From Dokdonella sp041395345 (GTDB lineage Bacteria; Pseudomonadota; Gammaproteobacteria; Xanthomonadales; Rhodanobacteraceae), in NCBI RefSeq assembly GCF_041395345.1, contig NZ_JAWLAR010000022.1, positions 1 to 64,000 of the forward strand: a DNA stretch of 64,000 nucleotides. The letters run 5' to 3'. Below are positions 16,614 through 24,751 of the stretch, piece by piece. How positions within the stretch are numbered: position 1 is the stretch's first letter; each line of letters starts with the position of its first letter. The notes beneath the pieces were generated by a model. That model searched no databases. It was not told the origin of the DNA and was given only the letters and a program-made list of their open reading frames with translations. A program made the translations under genes and the position numbers.

Positions 16614-18476
16614 ATGGCCGCAGCCCCCGCCAGCGCCGCCTTCGTTGCCTCGCGCAGACGCCTGTTCAGCGCCCTGTTTTCCAGTGCCGGCGTTGACGAT
16701 GTCGATGTCGATGTCGATGTCAGCCTTGCCAGGCGCCGGCCCGGTCGCAATGGCATCCTGCCAAAGGACTTGCCACAAGGCCCGGCTGCACTGAGCTTCC
16801 CGCCGCAATCGGTGCGCTGGCTGACCCGCTGCACCTTCGGCTATACGATCCAGGATCACGTCGATTTTCTCGCGCTGGGCGGCAACGACGACGCGCGCTG
16901 GACTGCCTGGGTCAACCAGCAACTGAATCCCGCGGCGATTCCGGATTCAGCGTGCGACGCGCGTGTAGCGAGTGGCGGGTTCATCACGCTCAACAAGACA
17001 GGCAACCAGCTCTGGAACGACCACCACTCGATCACCAACAACTACTACCTGCGCATGCTGCCGATTCGCGAAGCGGAATGCATGAGCATCATCCGGCAGA
17101 TCTACAGTGCACGACAGCTCAAGGAAGTGATGGTCGACTTCTGGCATGACCATTTCAGCGTGTTCGGCTGGGATTACGACGGCGGCCCGATGTTCCCCGA
17201 GTTCGACCGGGTTGCCATCCGACCGCACGTGTTCGGCAATTTCCGCACGATGCTGCAGGCTGTCGGCGAATCCGCCTCGATGATGTACATGCTCGATCTT
17301 TACTCGAGCGACGCCGCGCATCCGAACGAGAATTACGCGCGCGAGCTGTTCGAACTGCACACCATGGGTGCGGAGAACTACGGCGGGATCGTGCAGAATC
17401 CCGACAGCCCGGCCAACATGGCCCTGCTCGGCAACTACCAGGCGCCGGACGGCGAATTCGAGCGACTGAAGTATGTCGACGATGACGTCTACGAGACCGC
17501 CCGCGCCCTGACCGGCTGGTCCATATCCGGCGCGAACTGGCCCTACGATCCGGTCAACGGTGTGCCACTCGGACAGTTCGTGTACGACTCGAGTGCACAC
17601 GACCAGGGCATAAAGCGGATTCTGGCGCGCTACTTCCCTGCCTCGCAGGGTCAGGCCGACGGTATCAACCTGTTTGACATGCTGGCCCGTCACCCGCGCA
17701 CCGCCCGCCATGTCGCGACCAAGATCTGCAAGCGCTTTGTCGGCAGCTCGCCGTCAACCGGCCTTGTCGACAGTGCGACAACGGTGTTCATGCAGAACTG
17801 GCAGGCCAGCAACCAGATTGCGCAGGTGCTGCAGGTGATCCTGCAATCGGCCGAATTCAAGAGTGGCTGGGGAACCGCGATGAAGCGTCCCGCCATGAGT
17901 GCCGTCAGCGCCCTGCGGTCCACCGGCGCCGACTTCACCCCGGTGCCGGACAACAACGGCAGCATCTACACGCCCACCGAGGAATTCATGGGCCGCCTGC
18001 AGGCCGCCGGACAACGCCTGTTCTACTGGCCTGCGCCGAATGGCTATCCGGATGATCCGATCGCCTGGTCAAGCACCGGTACCCTGGGCATGACCCTGAA
18101 AATGCTGCCCCGCCTTCTCGAGATGCACCAGACCGAAAGCTACAACGGTGCCTATCCGTTCCTGATCAACGTCCACGCTCAGACACTCGGCGCTTTTGCG
18201 CCCAACCAGCGCACCGCAGCCAATATCATCGGCTACTGGTGCGACCGCATCCTTGGCTACCGGCCCGAGCCCACGCATACCGTAGCCGTTGATTTCCTGC
18301 GCCAGAACGTCGCCGCTTCGGCCGTTCTCGACCTGGTCACCGATGGCACCGACAACGGCCACCCGGCCAATACCGGGACCTGGAATCTCGGCAATCTCTC
18401 GCAGCACTACACGATCGCCCGCCTACGCACCGCAATCGGCCTGATCCTGTGCAGCCCCGAATTCCTGCGCCGCTGA
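16614..18476 (+). CDS. DUF1800 family protein
   Basis: 620 residues from the ATG at 16614, preceded by GGAG. The DUF1800 core starts around residue 60 with H/W-L-T-R-C-T-F-G and includes the conserved D-F-W-H-D-H-F-x-V segment and N-E-N-Y-A-R-E-L-F-E-L-H-T-M-G near residue 240. Both are diagnostic. Later blocks are A-R-A-L-T-G-W and H-P-x-T-A-R-H-V-A-T-K-I-C-K-R-F-V. The N-terminus S-R-R-R-L-F-x-A-L may be a weak Tat-like signal. A D-V-D-V-D-V-D-V stretch near residue 30 comes from a hexanucleotide repeat. It is followed within 11 bases by the DUF1501 gene; such pairs are common in exported protein sets, with no proven function. Confidence 0.88.
   Translation: MAAAPASAAFVASRRRLFSALFSSAGVDDVDVDVDVSLARRRPGRNGILPKDLPQGPAALSFPPQSVRWLTRCTFGYTIQDHVDFLALGGNDDARWTAWVNQQLNPAAIPDSACDARVASGGFITLNKTGNQLWNDHHSITNNYYLRMLPIREAECMSIIRQIYSARQLKEVMVDFWHDHFSVFGWDYDGGPMFPEFDRVAIRPHVFGNFRTMLQAVGESASMMYMLDLYSSDAAHPNENYARELFELHTMGAENYGGIVQNPDSPANMALLGNYQAPDGEFERLKYVDDDVYETARALTGWSISGANWPYDPVNGVPLGQFVYDSSAHDQGIKRILARYFPASQGQADGINLFDMLARHPRTARHVATKICKRFVGSSPSTGLVDSATTVFMQNWQASNQIAQVLQVILQSAEFKSGWGTAMKRPAMSAVSALRSTGADFTPVPDNNGSIYTPTEEFMGRLQAAGQRLFYWPAPNGYPDDPIAWSSTGTLGMTLKMLPRLLEMHQTESYNGAYPFLINVHAQTLGAFAPNQRTAANIIGYWCDRILGYRPEPTHTVAVDFLRQNVAASAVLDLVTDGTDNGHPANTGTWNLGNLSQHYTIARLRTAIGLILCSPEFLRR
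16698..16721 (+). repeat. GATGTC hexanucleotide repeat inside the DUF1800 gene
   Basis: Four perfect tandem copies of GATGTC encode alternating Asp and Val. Copy-number change would add or remove D-V pairs without shifting the frame. Confidence 0.85.
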
Positions 18477-18487
18477 GGAGCACCGAC

Positions 18488-19900
18488 ATGACCAGACTCG
18501 ACCGACGCGATTTCCTCAAGGGCTGTGCTGTAGCCGCGATTGCCGGTGGCAGCAGCAGCCGCGCCCTGGCCTATTTCGGCCCACCGGATGTAGCACCGGC
18601 GACGGCAACCGACGACACGCTCGTCATCGTATTCCTGCGTGGCGCGATGGATGGCCTGAGCCTGCTGCCACCCGGCGCCAGCAGCCCGTACCGTGCAGCC
18701 TACGAGGCCGCCCGCAATTCGACACGCATTCCCACTACCGGCACGGGCGCGGCATTGAGCCTGAATGGAACGCAATGGGCGCTGCATCCGCGCGCCACCG
18801 GACTGCGCACCCTGTTCAACCAGAATCATCTGGCTTTTGTTGTCGCGGCAGGACAATCCCAGCCAATTCCCGTCATCCGCAGTCACTTCGACGCGCAGGC
18901 CAATCTCGAATTCGGCTTTGGCGGCGGCACTGGCAACGAGATCGGCTGGCTGACCCGGCATCTCGCCAGCGGCGGCCTTCCCGCTGTCGTGCCGCTGCCA
19001 GCGACCTCGCTCGGCAATATCACGGCCAGCAGCCTGCTCGGTTCGTCCGACGCCATCACGATGAACAGTGCGTCGGATTTCCGCATCGACGGGTTTCACT
19101 GGTCGTGGGATGAGGACGATGCCGGTGCCGGCCTGGTCGGCGCGGTATCACGCATGCATGCGCTCTGGAATGGCAGCGCGACCCAGCTCGAGGCCGCAGG
19201 TGTAGAGACCCTCGCCTCGCTGGACCTGCTGCGCCCGATCAACTTCGGTCTCTACAACGCGACCAGCAACCCGGGTGGCTACCAGCCCAGCGGTGGCGCC
19301 GATTACAGCCTGGCCAGCAACCAGGATTTCGGCAATCAGTTGCGCAATGTCGCCCAACTGATCAAGACCAATCTCGGCATGCGCGTCGCGACCATCGACC
19401 TCGGTGGCTGGGACACGCACGTAGGCCAGGGCAATCCCGCCAATACCTATGACTACTTCGGCAACCAGGTCGAGAGCCTTTCGAAGGGATTGAGCGCCTT
19501 CTACACGGACCTGGCCAGCAGCGCCTCGGGCAACCTCATGCAGAAGACCAGCGTGATCGTGGTCAGCGAGTTCGGGCGGCGGGTACAGGAAAACGCCGAC
19601 GGTGGCACCGATCACGGCTATGGCAACGTGATGATGGCCTTGGGCGCCTCGGTCAACGGCGGGCAGGTCTACGGCACATTCCCCGGCCTGGACAATGCCA
19701 ACCTCTACCAGGGCACCGATGTCGCCGTCACCACGGACTACCGGCGCATCATCTCGGAAGCCCTGATCCGGCGCATGGCCAACCCCAACATCTATTACGT
19801 CTTCCCCGGCTACTCCGGCTACACGCCCATGGGAATCTTCCAGGGCGCCGATCTGCCGCCGACGAATTTCGACACGCTGTTTGCGAGTGGATTTGATTGA
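18488..19900 (+). CDS. DUF1501 family protein with Tat signal and LFASGFD tail
   Basis: 470 residues. The N-terminus L-D-R-R-D-F-L-K-G followed by a hydrophobic stretch is a good twin-arginine signal, so the protein is likely exported folded. The DUF1501 (sulfatase/alkaline-phosphatase-superfamily-like) body shows V-F-L-R-G-A-M-D-G-L near 57, S-H-F-D-A-Q-A-N-L-E near 138, L-G-G-W-D-T-H near 312 and V-S-E-F-G-R-R-V-Q-E-N near 366. These carry likely metal-binding Asp/His residues. The extreme C-terminus D-T-L-F-A-S-G-F-D lies beyond the family domain and resembles the end of the secreted protein at 4040. It is co-transcribed with the DUF1800 gene. Confidence 0.88.
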   Translation: MTRLDRRDFLKGCAVAAIAGGSSSRALAYFGPPDVAPATATDDTLVIVFLRGAMDGLSLLPPGASSPYRAAYEAARNSTRIPTTGTGAALSLNGTQWALHPRATGLRTLFNQNHLAFVVAAGQSQPIPVIRSHFDAQANLEFGFGGGTGNEIGWLTRHLASGGLPAVVPLPATSLGNITASSLLGSSDAITMNSASDFRIDGFHWSWDEDDAGAGLVGAVSRMHALWNGSATQLEAAGVETLASLDLLRPINFGLYNATSNPGGYQPSGGADYSLASNQDFGNQLRNVAQLIKTNLGMRVATIDLGGWDTHVGQGNPANTYDYFGNQVESLSKGLSAFYTDLASSASGNLMQKTSVIVVSEFGRRVQENADGGTDHGYGNVMMALGASVNGGQVYGTFPGLDNANLYQGTDVAVTTDYRRIISEALIRRMANPNIYYVFPGYSGYTPMGIFQGADLPPTNFDTLFASGFD

Positions 19901-19912
19901 GAGCCGGGAGTC

Positions 19913-19935
19913 GGAATTCGGGATTCGGGATTCGG
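19913..19935 (+). repeat. Tandem GGGATTCGG repeat
   Basis: Three near-perfect copies of a GGATTCGG/GAATTCGG unit in tandem directly after the DUF1501 stop. Related copies occur at 20261-20279 (complementary) and 23492-23506. Confidence 0.75.
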
Positions 19936-20260
19936 AAAGCAGCTTCGGCCTACCCTGTCACACACCCAGCCATCACGTGCTCATCAGATGCCGAGTTGAA
20001 TGGGAGGCTCAGGAGTTCATGGAGAGGCAATTCATCTTCTTTAGGACCGTCCGCGCGCTTCTCGTATTCGCTGCCGGGATTTTGGCAATGATCACGTGTG
20101 CCGAATCGATTCCCCTTGTTGCACCAATCGAACTCTGAGTAAGCGTATCGGTGGTCGACGTTATGGCCGTCGCCTTGACAACTGTGTTGTTCAACGTGGA
20201 TGCGCGCCATTGGCGGAGTTCGTCAGAAGTCGGCTAGCCAGCCTCTACCGAATCACTTAT

Positions 20261-20279
20261 CCCCAATCCCCAATCCCGG
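20261..20279 (-). repeat. CCCAATCCC repeat, complementary variant
   Basis: CCCCAATCCCCAATCCCGG just before the end of the cyclase gene. Read on the minus strand it is GGGATTGGGGATTGGGG, a variant of the repeat at 19913. Confidence 0.65.
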
Positions 20280-20282
20280 CTC

Positions 20283-21176
20283 CTAAGCCTCTCCACACTC
20301 GAAATGCAGCAGGTTGCCGTCTCCGGCGGCGTGGGCCTGGCCGAGGCTGATGGTGCCGCTGCGGCGCAGGTGGAAGGCGTCCCGGTGGACGAGGAGTTCC
20401 TCGTTGCCGATCTTGACCCAGGTGCCATTGGTGGAACGGTCGGAAAGGATGAAGTGGCCGCGCTTCCACTCGATCATGGCGTGATCGCGCGAAACCCAGT
20501 CCGATTCGATGGTCAGGCTATGGCTTTCCTCGCGCCCGAGCGTGAACGGATCGGCCAGTTCATCGATCTGGAATTCCCGGTCGAGGTAGCGCAGGGTCAA
20601 TACGACGCGCTTGGCCTTGGCAAACTGGACGACGCGCTGCACGGTGGTGACATGGGACACGTCTTCCTGCCACATGACATCGACGATCTCGATCGGCAGG
20701 AGTTTTCCGGCGACCCGGGCCGTTCCTATCGAACGCACACGCACGCCAGCGGCGTTGGTGATGTTCAGGGCCGTACTTGCCGTGGCCACGATCTGGTCGC
20801 GCTTGGCCAGCGCCGCCATGCGCGCAGCCACGTTCACGGCATCGCCGAAGACGTCGGTCTCTTCGACCAGGGCTTCGCCATGGTGCAGGCCGATTCGAAT
20901 GCCGATATTGTCCTGGACAAAGGCTTCATCGGACTTCATCCGGCGCTGCATGTCGGTTGCAGCCAGCAAGCCCTGCACTGCACTGGGAAAGGTGCACATG
21001 ATCTCGTCGCCGATCGTCTTGATCAGCTTGCCCCCATGTCGGTTGGCGACTTCCGTCAGGGCTTCAAGCACCGCGGCGATAATGTCGCGCGCAGCCACGT
21101 TGCCGCGCAGCTCGAACAGCTTGGTGCTGCCCGACACGTCGGCAAACAGTATTGTCAGCGTGGAACTTGCGCTCAT
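20283..21176 (-). CDS. Class III adenylate/guanylate cyclase with C-terminal FHA domain
   Basis: 297 residues. The catalytic domain (about 1-170) keeps the metal-binding Asp13 in L-F-A-D-V-S-G-S-T-K-L and Asp57 in K-T-I-G-D-E, the purine-specifying Lys53 and the D-V-F-G-D-A-V-N-V-A-A-R block with transition-state Asn and Arg. The Lys/Asp pair favours ATP. The FHA domain (about 210-295) has L-G-R-E, V-S-R-D-H-A and D-R-S-T-N-G-T-W-V, the phosphothreonine-binding residues. No membrane segment is seen. A phosphoprotein could recruit or control cAMP synthesis through the FHA part. It starts 20 bases downstream of the E1 gene on the same strand and may be co-transcribed. Confidence 0.88.
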   Translation of the reverse strand: MSASSTLTILFADVSGSTKLFELRGNVAARDIIAAVLEALTEVANRHGGKLIKTIGDEIMCTFPSAVQGLLAATDMQRRMKSDEAFVQDNIGIRIGLHHGEALVEETDVFGDAVNVAARMAALAKRDQIVATASTALNITNAAGVRVRSIGTARVAGKLLPIEIVDVMWQEDVSHVTTVQRVVQFAKAKRVVLTLRYLDREFQIDELADPFTLGREESHSLTIESDWVSRDHAMIEWKRGHFILSDRSTNGTWVKIGNEELLVHRDAFHLRRSGTISLGQAHAAGDGNLLHFECGEA

Positions 21177-21196
21177 TGCATCCGATGATAGGGCAT

Positions 21197-23485
21197 TCAG
21201 TGAAGCGGCTCCAGAACATCAGCCGCCGCTACGATATCCGCGTCAGCCGGAAGCACTGCCAGGGCGGCTCCGGCCAGCGGGGTATAGGTATCCGCGCCGA
21301 CCACGCGCTGTAGTGGTGTGGCGCCAAATCCGGCCTCGACAATGGCGGTGATGACGCCCTCTCCCACTCCGGCCGAGTGGCGGCCTTCGTCGACCACGAG
21401 TATGCAACGGGCATCGCGAGCCTGTTCGGCAATAAAGGCTTCATTCAGCGGAACAAGCCAGCGCAGGTCGACGACGCGCACTTTCCAGCCTCGCCGGGAT
21501 TCGATCTCGCGGGCCGCGCGCAGGCTCATGGGCACGCCGTTTCCGTAGCTGAATATGACCAGATCCGTTGCTTCGGCGGCATACACCCTGCCCTCGCCCA
21601 AAGTCATCGACTGATTCGACGCAGGATAGGAAAACAGCCATTTCCCGTCGCCGGCCTCATGGAGGTCCTTGGTCATGTACAGGGCAATAGGCTCGAGGAA
21701 TACGCTGACCCGACCGTCCACCTTGGCCAGTGCGGCGAGCGTACGCAGCATCAGCGCAGCATCGTCGCCGCGACTCGGACAGCCCACCACCAGGCCCGGA
21801 ATATCGCGCAGGGCAGTCAGCGAATTGTCGTTGTGGAAATGCCCGCCAAAGCCCTTCTGGTAGCCCAGACCGGCAATGCGCACGACCATCGGGTTGCGGT
21901 ACTGGTCGTTGGAGAAGAATTGCAGGGAGGCCGCTTCTCCGCGAATCTGGTCGCAGGCATTGTGGAAATAAGCCAGGTACTGGATTTCCGGTATCGGCAG
22001 CATGCCCATGTTGGCGTAGCCCTGAGCCAGGCCCAGGATAATGGTCTCATCCAGCAGCGTGTTGAAAACGCGCTTGTTCTTGAACGCCTTGTGCAGTCCC
22101 TTCGTCACCGTGTAGACACCGCCCTTCTGGGCGATGTCTTCGCCAAACATCAGCGCCTCGGGATACTTGCAGAACAGGTCGTGCAGGGCCTGGTTGATCT
22201 GGATGGCCAGATGGCGCGGCGGCTGGTTTTCCGGCAGCTTCTGTTCACCGCCAAAGATGTCGAGACGCCTGTCCTGATAGTCGCTGCGATCGGCTTCGGC
22301 CTTGACTGCGTGTGGTGTGTAGGGTGCAAGCGGAGCGACGATTTCCGCGAGCTGGGACAGCTTGGGCCTGCGGTCGGCCTCGTCTGCCGCGGCAAAGCAG
22401 CGGGCGCGGACCGTCTCATAGCGGGCCAGCAGCTCATCCTTGTCGAGCAAGCCCGATTCGAGAGCAATCGCCGCCGAACGCAGGAGCGGATCGCTGGCCT
22501 CGACCTGGACCAGTTCTTCCACGCTGCGCCACTCGATCTCGAAGTCGGTACCGGCGTGACCCATGATGCGTGTGGTGCGCAGATGCAGGAAGGTCGGCCG
22601 GCGCGTGCGGCGGCAGTGCTCGATCGCTCTTGCGACATCGGCGTAGCCCGTGGCGAGGTCCAGACCATCGGCGTAGAAGTAGTCGAGGTCGCGGCGCTCG
22701 CTGAAGTTGCGTTCAATCCAGCCGCCCGGTGTTTTCACCGAGATGCCGATGCCATTGTCCTCGCAGACGAACAGCACGGGTGCCGGCAATTTCTGGTAGG
22801 CCGTCCAGCCTGCGGCGTTGAACGCCGTTTGCGCAGTGGCATGGTTGGAGGACGCATCACCAAAGGAACAGATGACAATGGAGTCGTCGGGAATCGGCAG
22901 GGCGTGGCCAATGCGTCCGGCCTGCTCGATCGCCAATGCCGTACCCAGTGCCTTGGGCAGGTGCGAGGCAATCGTCGAGGTCTGCGGCAATACCCATAGC
23001 GGCTTGGAACCCCAGACCTTGTGGCGGCCACCGGATGCCGGATCGTCCTTGCTCGCCGCAAACGACAGGGCTGAATCCATGATTGGATCCATGCCCGGCA
23101 GCTTGCGAAAGCGCTCGGCCATGAACGCACCCGAGCGGTAATGCAGGAAGGCCGGATCGGTATGCCGGCTGAGCCGGGCGACCATGGCGTTGCCCTCGTG
23201 CCCGCTCGAACCGATCGTGTAGAAGACGCGATTGCGCACCCTCAGCACGCGCGCCATCAGATCCAGGTGGCGCGAAATCAGTTGTGATTCGAACAGATCA
23301 AGGAAGTCGGCTGCCGTGCAGGCGCTGCCGGGAACAACAGCCGCTCGCGTGGAAGGCCTGGCTCCGACCGGACCATCCCAGTCGCGTACGAACTCGATGA
23401 AGTTCTGATCGCAGATATCGGCGCGGTTGAGGCCGCGATGGCGCGCAGCGATGACGGGACGCGGAACCGGAGTAACGACAGCCAT
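21197..23485 (-). CDS. Fused 2-oxoacid dehydrogenase E1 alpha-beta (branched-chain-like)
   Basis: 762 residues from the ATG at 23485. The first half is an E1-alpha domain with the thiamine diphosphate motif G-D-A-S-S-N...E-D-N-G-I-G-I-S near residues 200-245. The second half is E1-beta, with F-G-E-D-I-A-Q-K-G-G-V near 440, A-Y-F-H-N-A-x-D-Q and V-V-D-E-G-R near the end. Separate genes encode these subunits in most proteobacteria. It should decarboxylate a 2-oxoacid, perhaps 2-oxoisovalerate, and load an E2 lipoyl domain; no E2 or E3 gene is nearby. The start lacks a clear ribosome site because a GGATTCGG repeat lies immediately upstream. The frame is open further upstream but overlaps the GST gene. 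Confidence 0.85.
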   Translation of the reverse strand: MAVVTPVPRPVIAARHRGLNRADICDQNFIEFVRDWDGPVGARPSTRAAVVPGSACTAADFLDLFESQLISRHLDLMARVLRVRNRVFYTIGSSGHEGNAMVARLSRHTDPAFLHYRSGAFMAERFRKLPGMDPIMDSALSFAASKDDPASGGRHKVWGSKPLWVLPQTSTIASHLPKALGTALAIEQAGRIGHALPIPDDSIVICSFGDASSNHATAQTAFNAAGWTAYQKLPAPVLFVCEDNGIGISVKTPGGWIERNFSERRDLDYFYADGLDLATGYADVARAIEHCRRTRRPTFLHLRTTRIMGHAGTDFEIEWRSVEELVQVEASDPLLRSAAIALESGLLDKDELLARYETVRARCFAAADEADRRPKLSQLAEIVAPLAPYTPHAVKAEADRSDYQDRRLDIFGGEQKLPENQPPRHLAIQINQALHDLFCKYPEALMFGEDIAQKGGVYTVTKGLHKAFKNKRVFNTLLDETIILGLAQGYANMGMLPIPEIQYLAYFHNACDQIRGEAASLQFFSNDQYRNPMVVRIAGLGYQKGFGGHFHNDNSLTALRDIPGLVVGCPSRGDDAALMLRTLAALAKVDGRVSVFLEPIALYMTKDLHEAGDGKWLFSYPASNQSMTLGEGRVYAAEATDLVIFSYGNGVPMSLRAAREIESRRGWKVRVVDLRWLVPLNEAFIAEQARDARCILVVDEGRHSAGVGEGVITAIVEAGFGATPLQRVVGADTYTPLAGAALAVLPADADIVAAADVLEPLH

Positions 23486-23491
23486 GGGTGA

Positions 23492-23506
23492 GGATTCGGG
23501 ATTCGG
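23492..23506 (+). repeat. GGATTCGGGATTCGG repeat upstream of the E1 start
   Basis: Two tandem units of the same repeat seen at 19913, only six bases before the E1 start codon on the minus strand, where a ribosome site would be expected. Confidence 0.65.
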
Positions 23507-23583
23507 TGAGTCGACTATTGTAGCCGGCTTGGCAGCCGTTGCCGATGCAGGCAATGAAGACGCCGCATCGGCCGAGGCCACGT

Positions 23584-24192
23584 TCAGGCGCTGGCCATGG
23601 CGATGAAATCGGGCTGCGCCCGCACCGATGCCAGCCAGGTCAGAATGGCCGGGTAGCCCGACAGGTCGAATCCGCCTTCGGCAGCGCAATGGGTGTAGGC
23701 GAACAGGGCAATGTCGGCGATGGTCGGCGAGTCTCCGACGAAGAAGGTTCGACTCTCGGCAAGGTGCTGCTCCATGACCGCCAGTGCCTGGTGCCCGCGC
23801 TCGAGCAGGCGCGGCAATTCGCCCCGGCGAGGGTGATCCGCGGGCAGAAACAAGCGGATGAAGCGCGCCACGGCAATATACGGTTCGTGGCTGTACTGCT
23901 CGAAGAACAGCCACTGCAGGACGAGTGCGCGCTGCCAGCGATCCTCCGGCATAAGCGTACTGCCCTCGGCCAGGAAGCACAGAATGGCATTGGACTCGGT
24001 CAGGACCCGACCATCTTCCAGCTCCAGTACCGGAACCTTGCCGTTCGGATTGCGAGCCAGGAATTCGGCGCTTCGGGTCTCGCCACGTGCACTGTCGACC
24101 TCGACCCAGCGATAGCGCCTCTGCAGGCGCGCCAACAGCAGTTGCAGCTTGTAGCAATTGCCCGAGACCTTCATGCCATACACGGTCATCAT
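23584..24192 (-). CDS. Glutathione S-transferase family protein
   Basis: 202 residues from the ATG at 24192, which overlaps the stop of the GNAT gene (A-ATG-ATG-A context), implying coupling. The N-terminal thioredoxin fold has S-G-N-C-Y-K-L, where S/C are candidate glutathione-contacting residues, then N-P-N-G-K-V-P-V-L with the cis-Pro and L-T-E-S-N-A-I-L. The helical domain holds S-P-T-I-A-D-I-A-L-F-A-Y. It differs clearly from the beta-class-like GST at 327. Substrate unknown. Confidence 0.88.
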   Translation of the reverse strand: MMTVYGMKVSGNCYKLQLLLARLQRRYRWVEVDSARGETRSAEFLARNPNGKVPVLELEDGRVLTESNAILCFLAEGSTLMPEDRWQRALVLQWLFFEQYSHEPYIAVARFIRLFLPADHPRRGELPRLLERGHQALAVMEQHLAESRTFFVGDSPTIADIALFAYTHCAAEGGFDLSGYPAILTWLASVRAQPDFIAMASA

Positions 24193-24743
24193 TCGCGTTC
24201 TCCCGCCCACTTTCGGGCCTGCCACTCGGCGCGCGTCTGGCCCCAGATTTCAATGTCCATGTCGATCGGTGGCGGCAGATGCCCGATGCCCCTGTAGTTC
24301 GACCCCAGTCGCTTGGCGAGCGCCTTCGACGCCGTGTTGTCGGACGAAATCGTATGGATCACTTCGCTCCAGCCCAGCGTTTCGAACGACCAGTCCATGG
24401 CCGCAATCGAGCCTTCCCTCGCCAACCCCTTGCCCCAGTATTCGCGAGCGATTCCCCAGCCGACTTCGCTGCCGGGCCAGCCGTCGGGCATCCAGGGGCC
24501 GAGGCGACCGATCCATTTGCCGGATGATTTGTCGATCACCGAGAACATCGCAAACCCCTGCATTTGCCAGGCGCCTGCCATGGTCATGAAACCGCGCCAC
24601 GCGGACGAGCGCGGCTGTGCGCCACCCATGTGACGCATGACCTCGGCATCGGCCGCGAACGCTGCCCAGGGCTCGAAATCCTGCGCTTCCGGCGGACGCA
24701 GGATCAGGCGTTCGGTTTCAATGCGATTGCGCGACGCGTCCAT
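24189..24743 (-). CDS. GNAT-family N-acetyltransferase (RimJ/RimL-like)
   Basis: 184 residues from the ATG at 24743. The frame is open further up, but that part overlaps the pilin-like gene and is not GNAT-like. The protein opens I-E-T-E-R-L-I-L-R-P-P-E, typical of RimJ/RimL-type acetyltransferases. It has G-W-G-I-A-R-E-Y-W-G-K-G-L-A-R-E-G at the acetyl-CoA pyrophosphate loop and the late N-T-A-S-K-A-L-A-K-R-L-G motif. The substrate is unknown. It is followed by the GST gene with a start/stop overlap. Confidence 0.88.
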   Translation of the reverse strand: MDASRNRIETERLILRPPEAQDFEPWAAFAADAEVMRHMGGAQPRSSAWRGFMTMAGAWQMQGFAMFSVIDKSSGKWIGRLGPWMPDGWPGSEVGWGIAREYWGKGLAREGSIAAMDWSFETLGWSEVIHTISSDNTASKALAKRLGSNYRGIGHLPPPIDMDIEIWGQTRAEWQARKWAGERE

Positions 24744-24751
24744 CGACAGTT

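Larger units (their letters stand above)
19901..20282. other. Gene-free gap bounded by GGGATTCGG-type repeats
   Basis: Convergent region between the DUF1501 gene and the cyclase gene. Both ends carry the same kind of short repeat, at 19913-19935 and, in the opposite orientation, at 20261-20279. No ORF inside has a family resemblance, and no T-run terminator is visible. Confidence 0.55.

Noticed and set aside
16698..16721. Phase-variable switch in the DUF1800 gene
   Set aside because: The repeat unit is six bases, so copy-number change keeps the frame and would not switch expression.
21377..22999. 540-codon open frame on the plus strand
   Set aside because: Antisense to the fused E1 gene, which has clear thiamine-binding motifs.
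23486..24253. N-terminal extension of the fused E1 gene
   Set aside because: The extension overlaps the GST gene and is not E1-like; the chain is full length from 23485.
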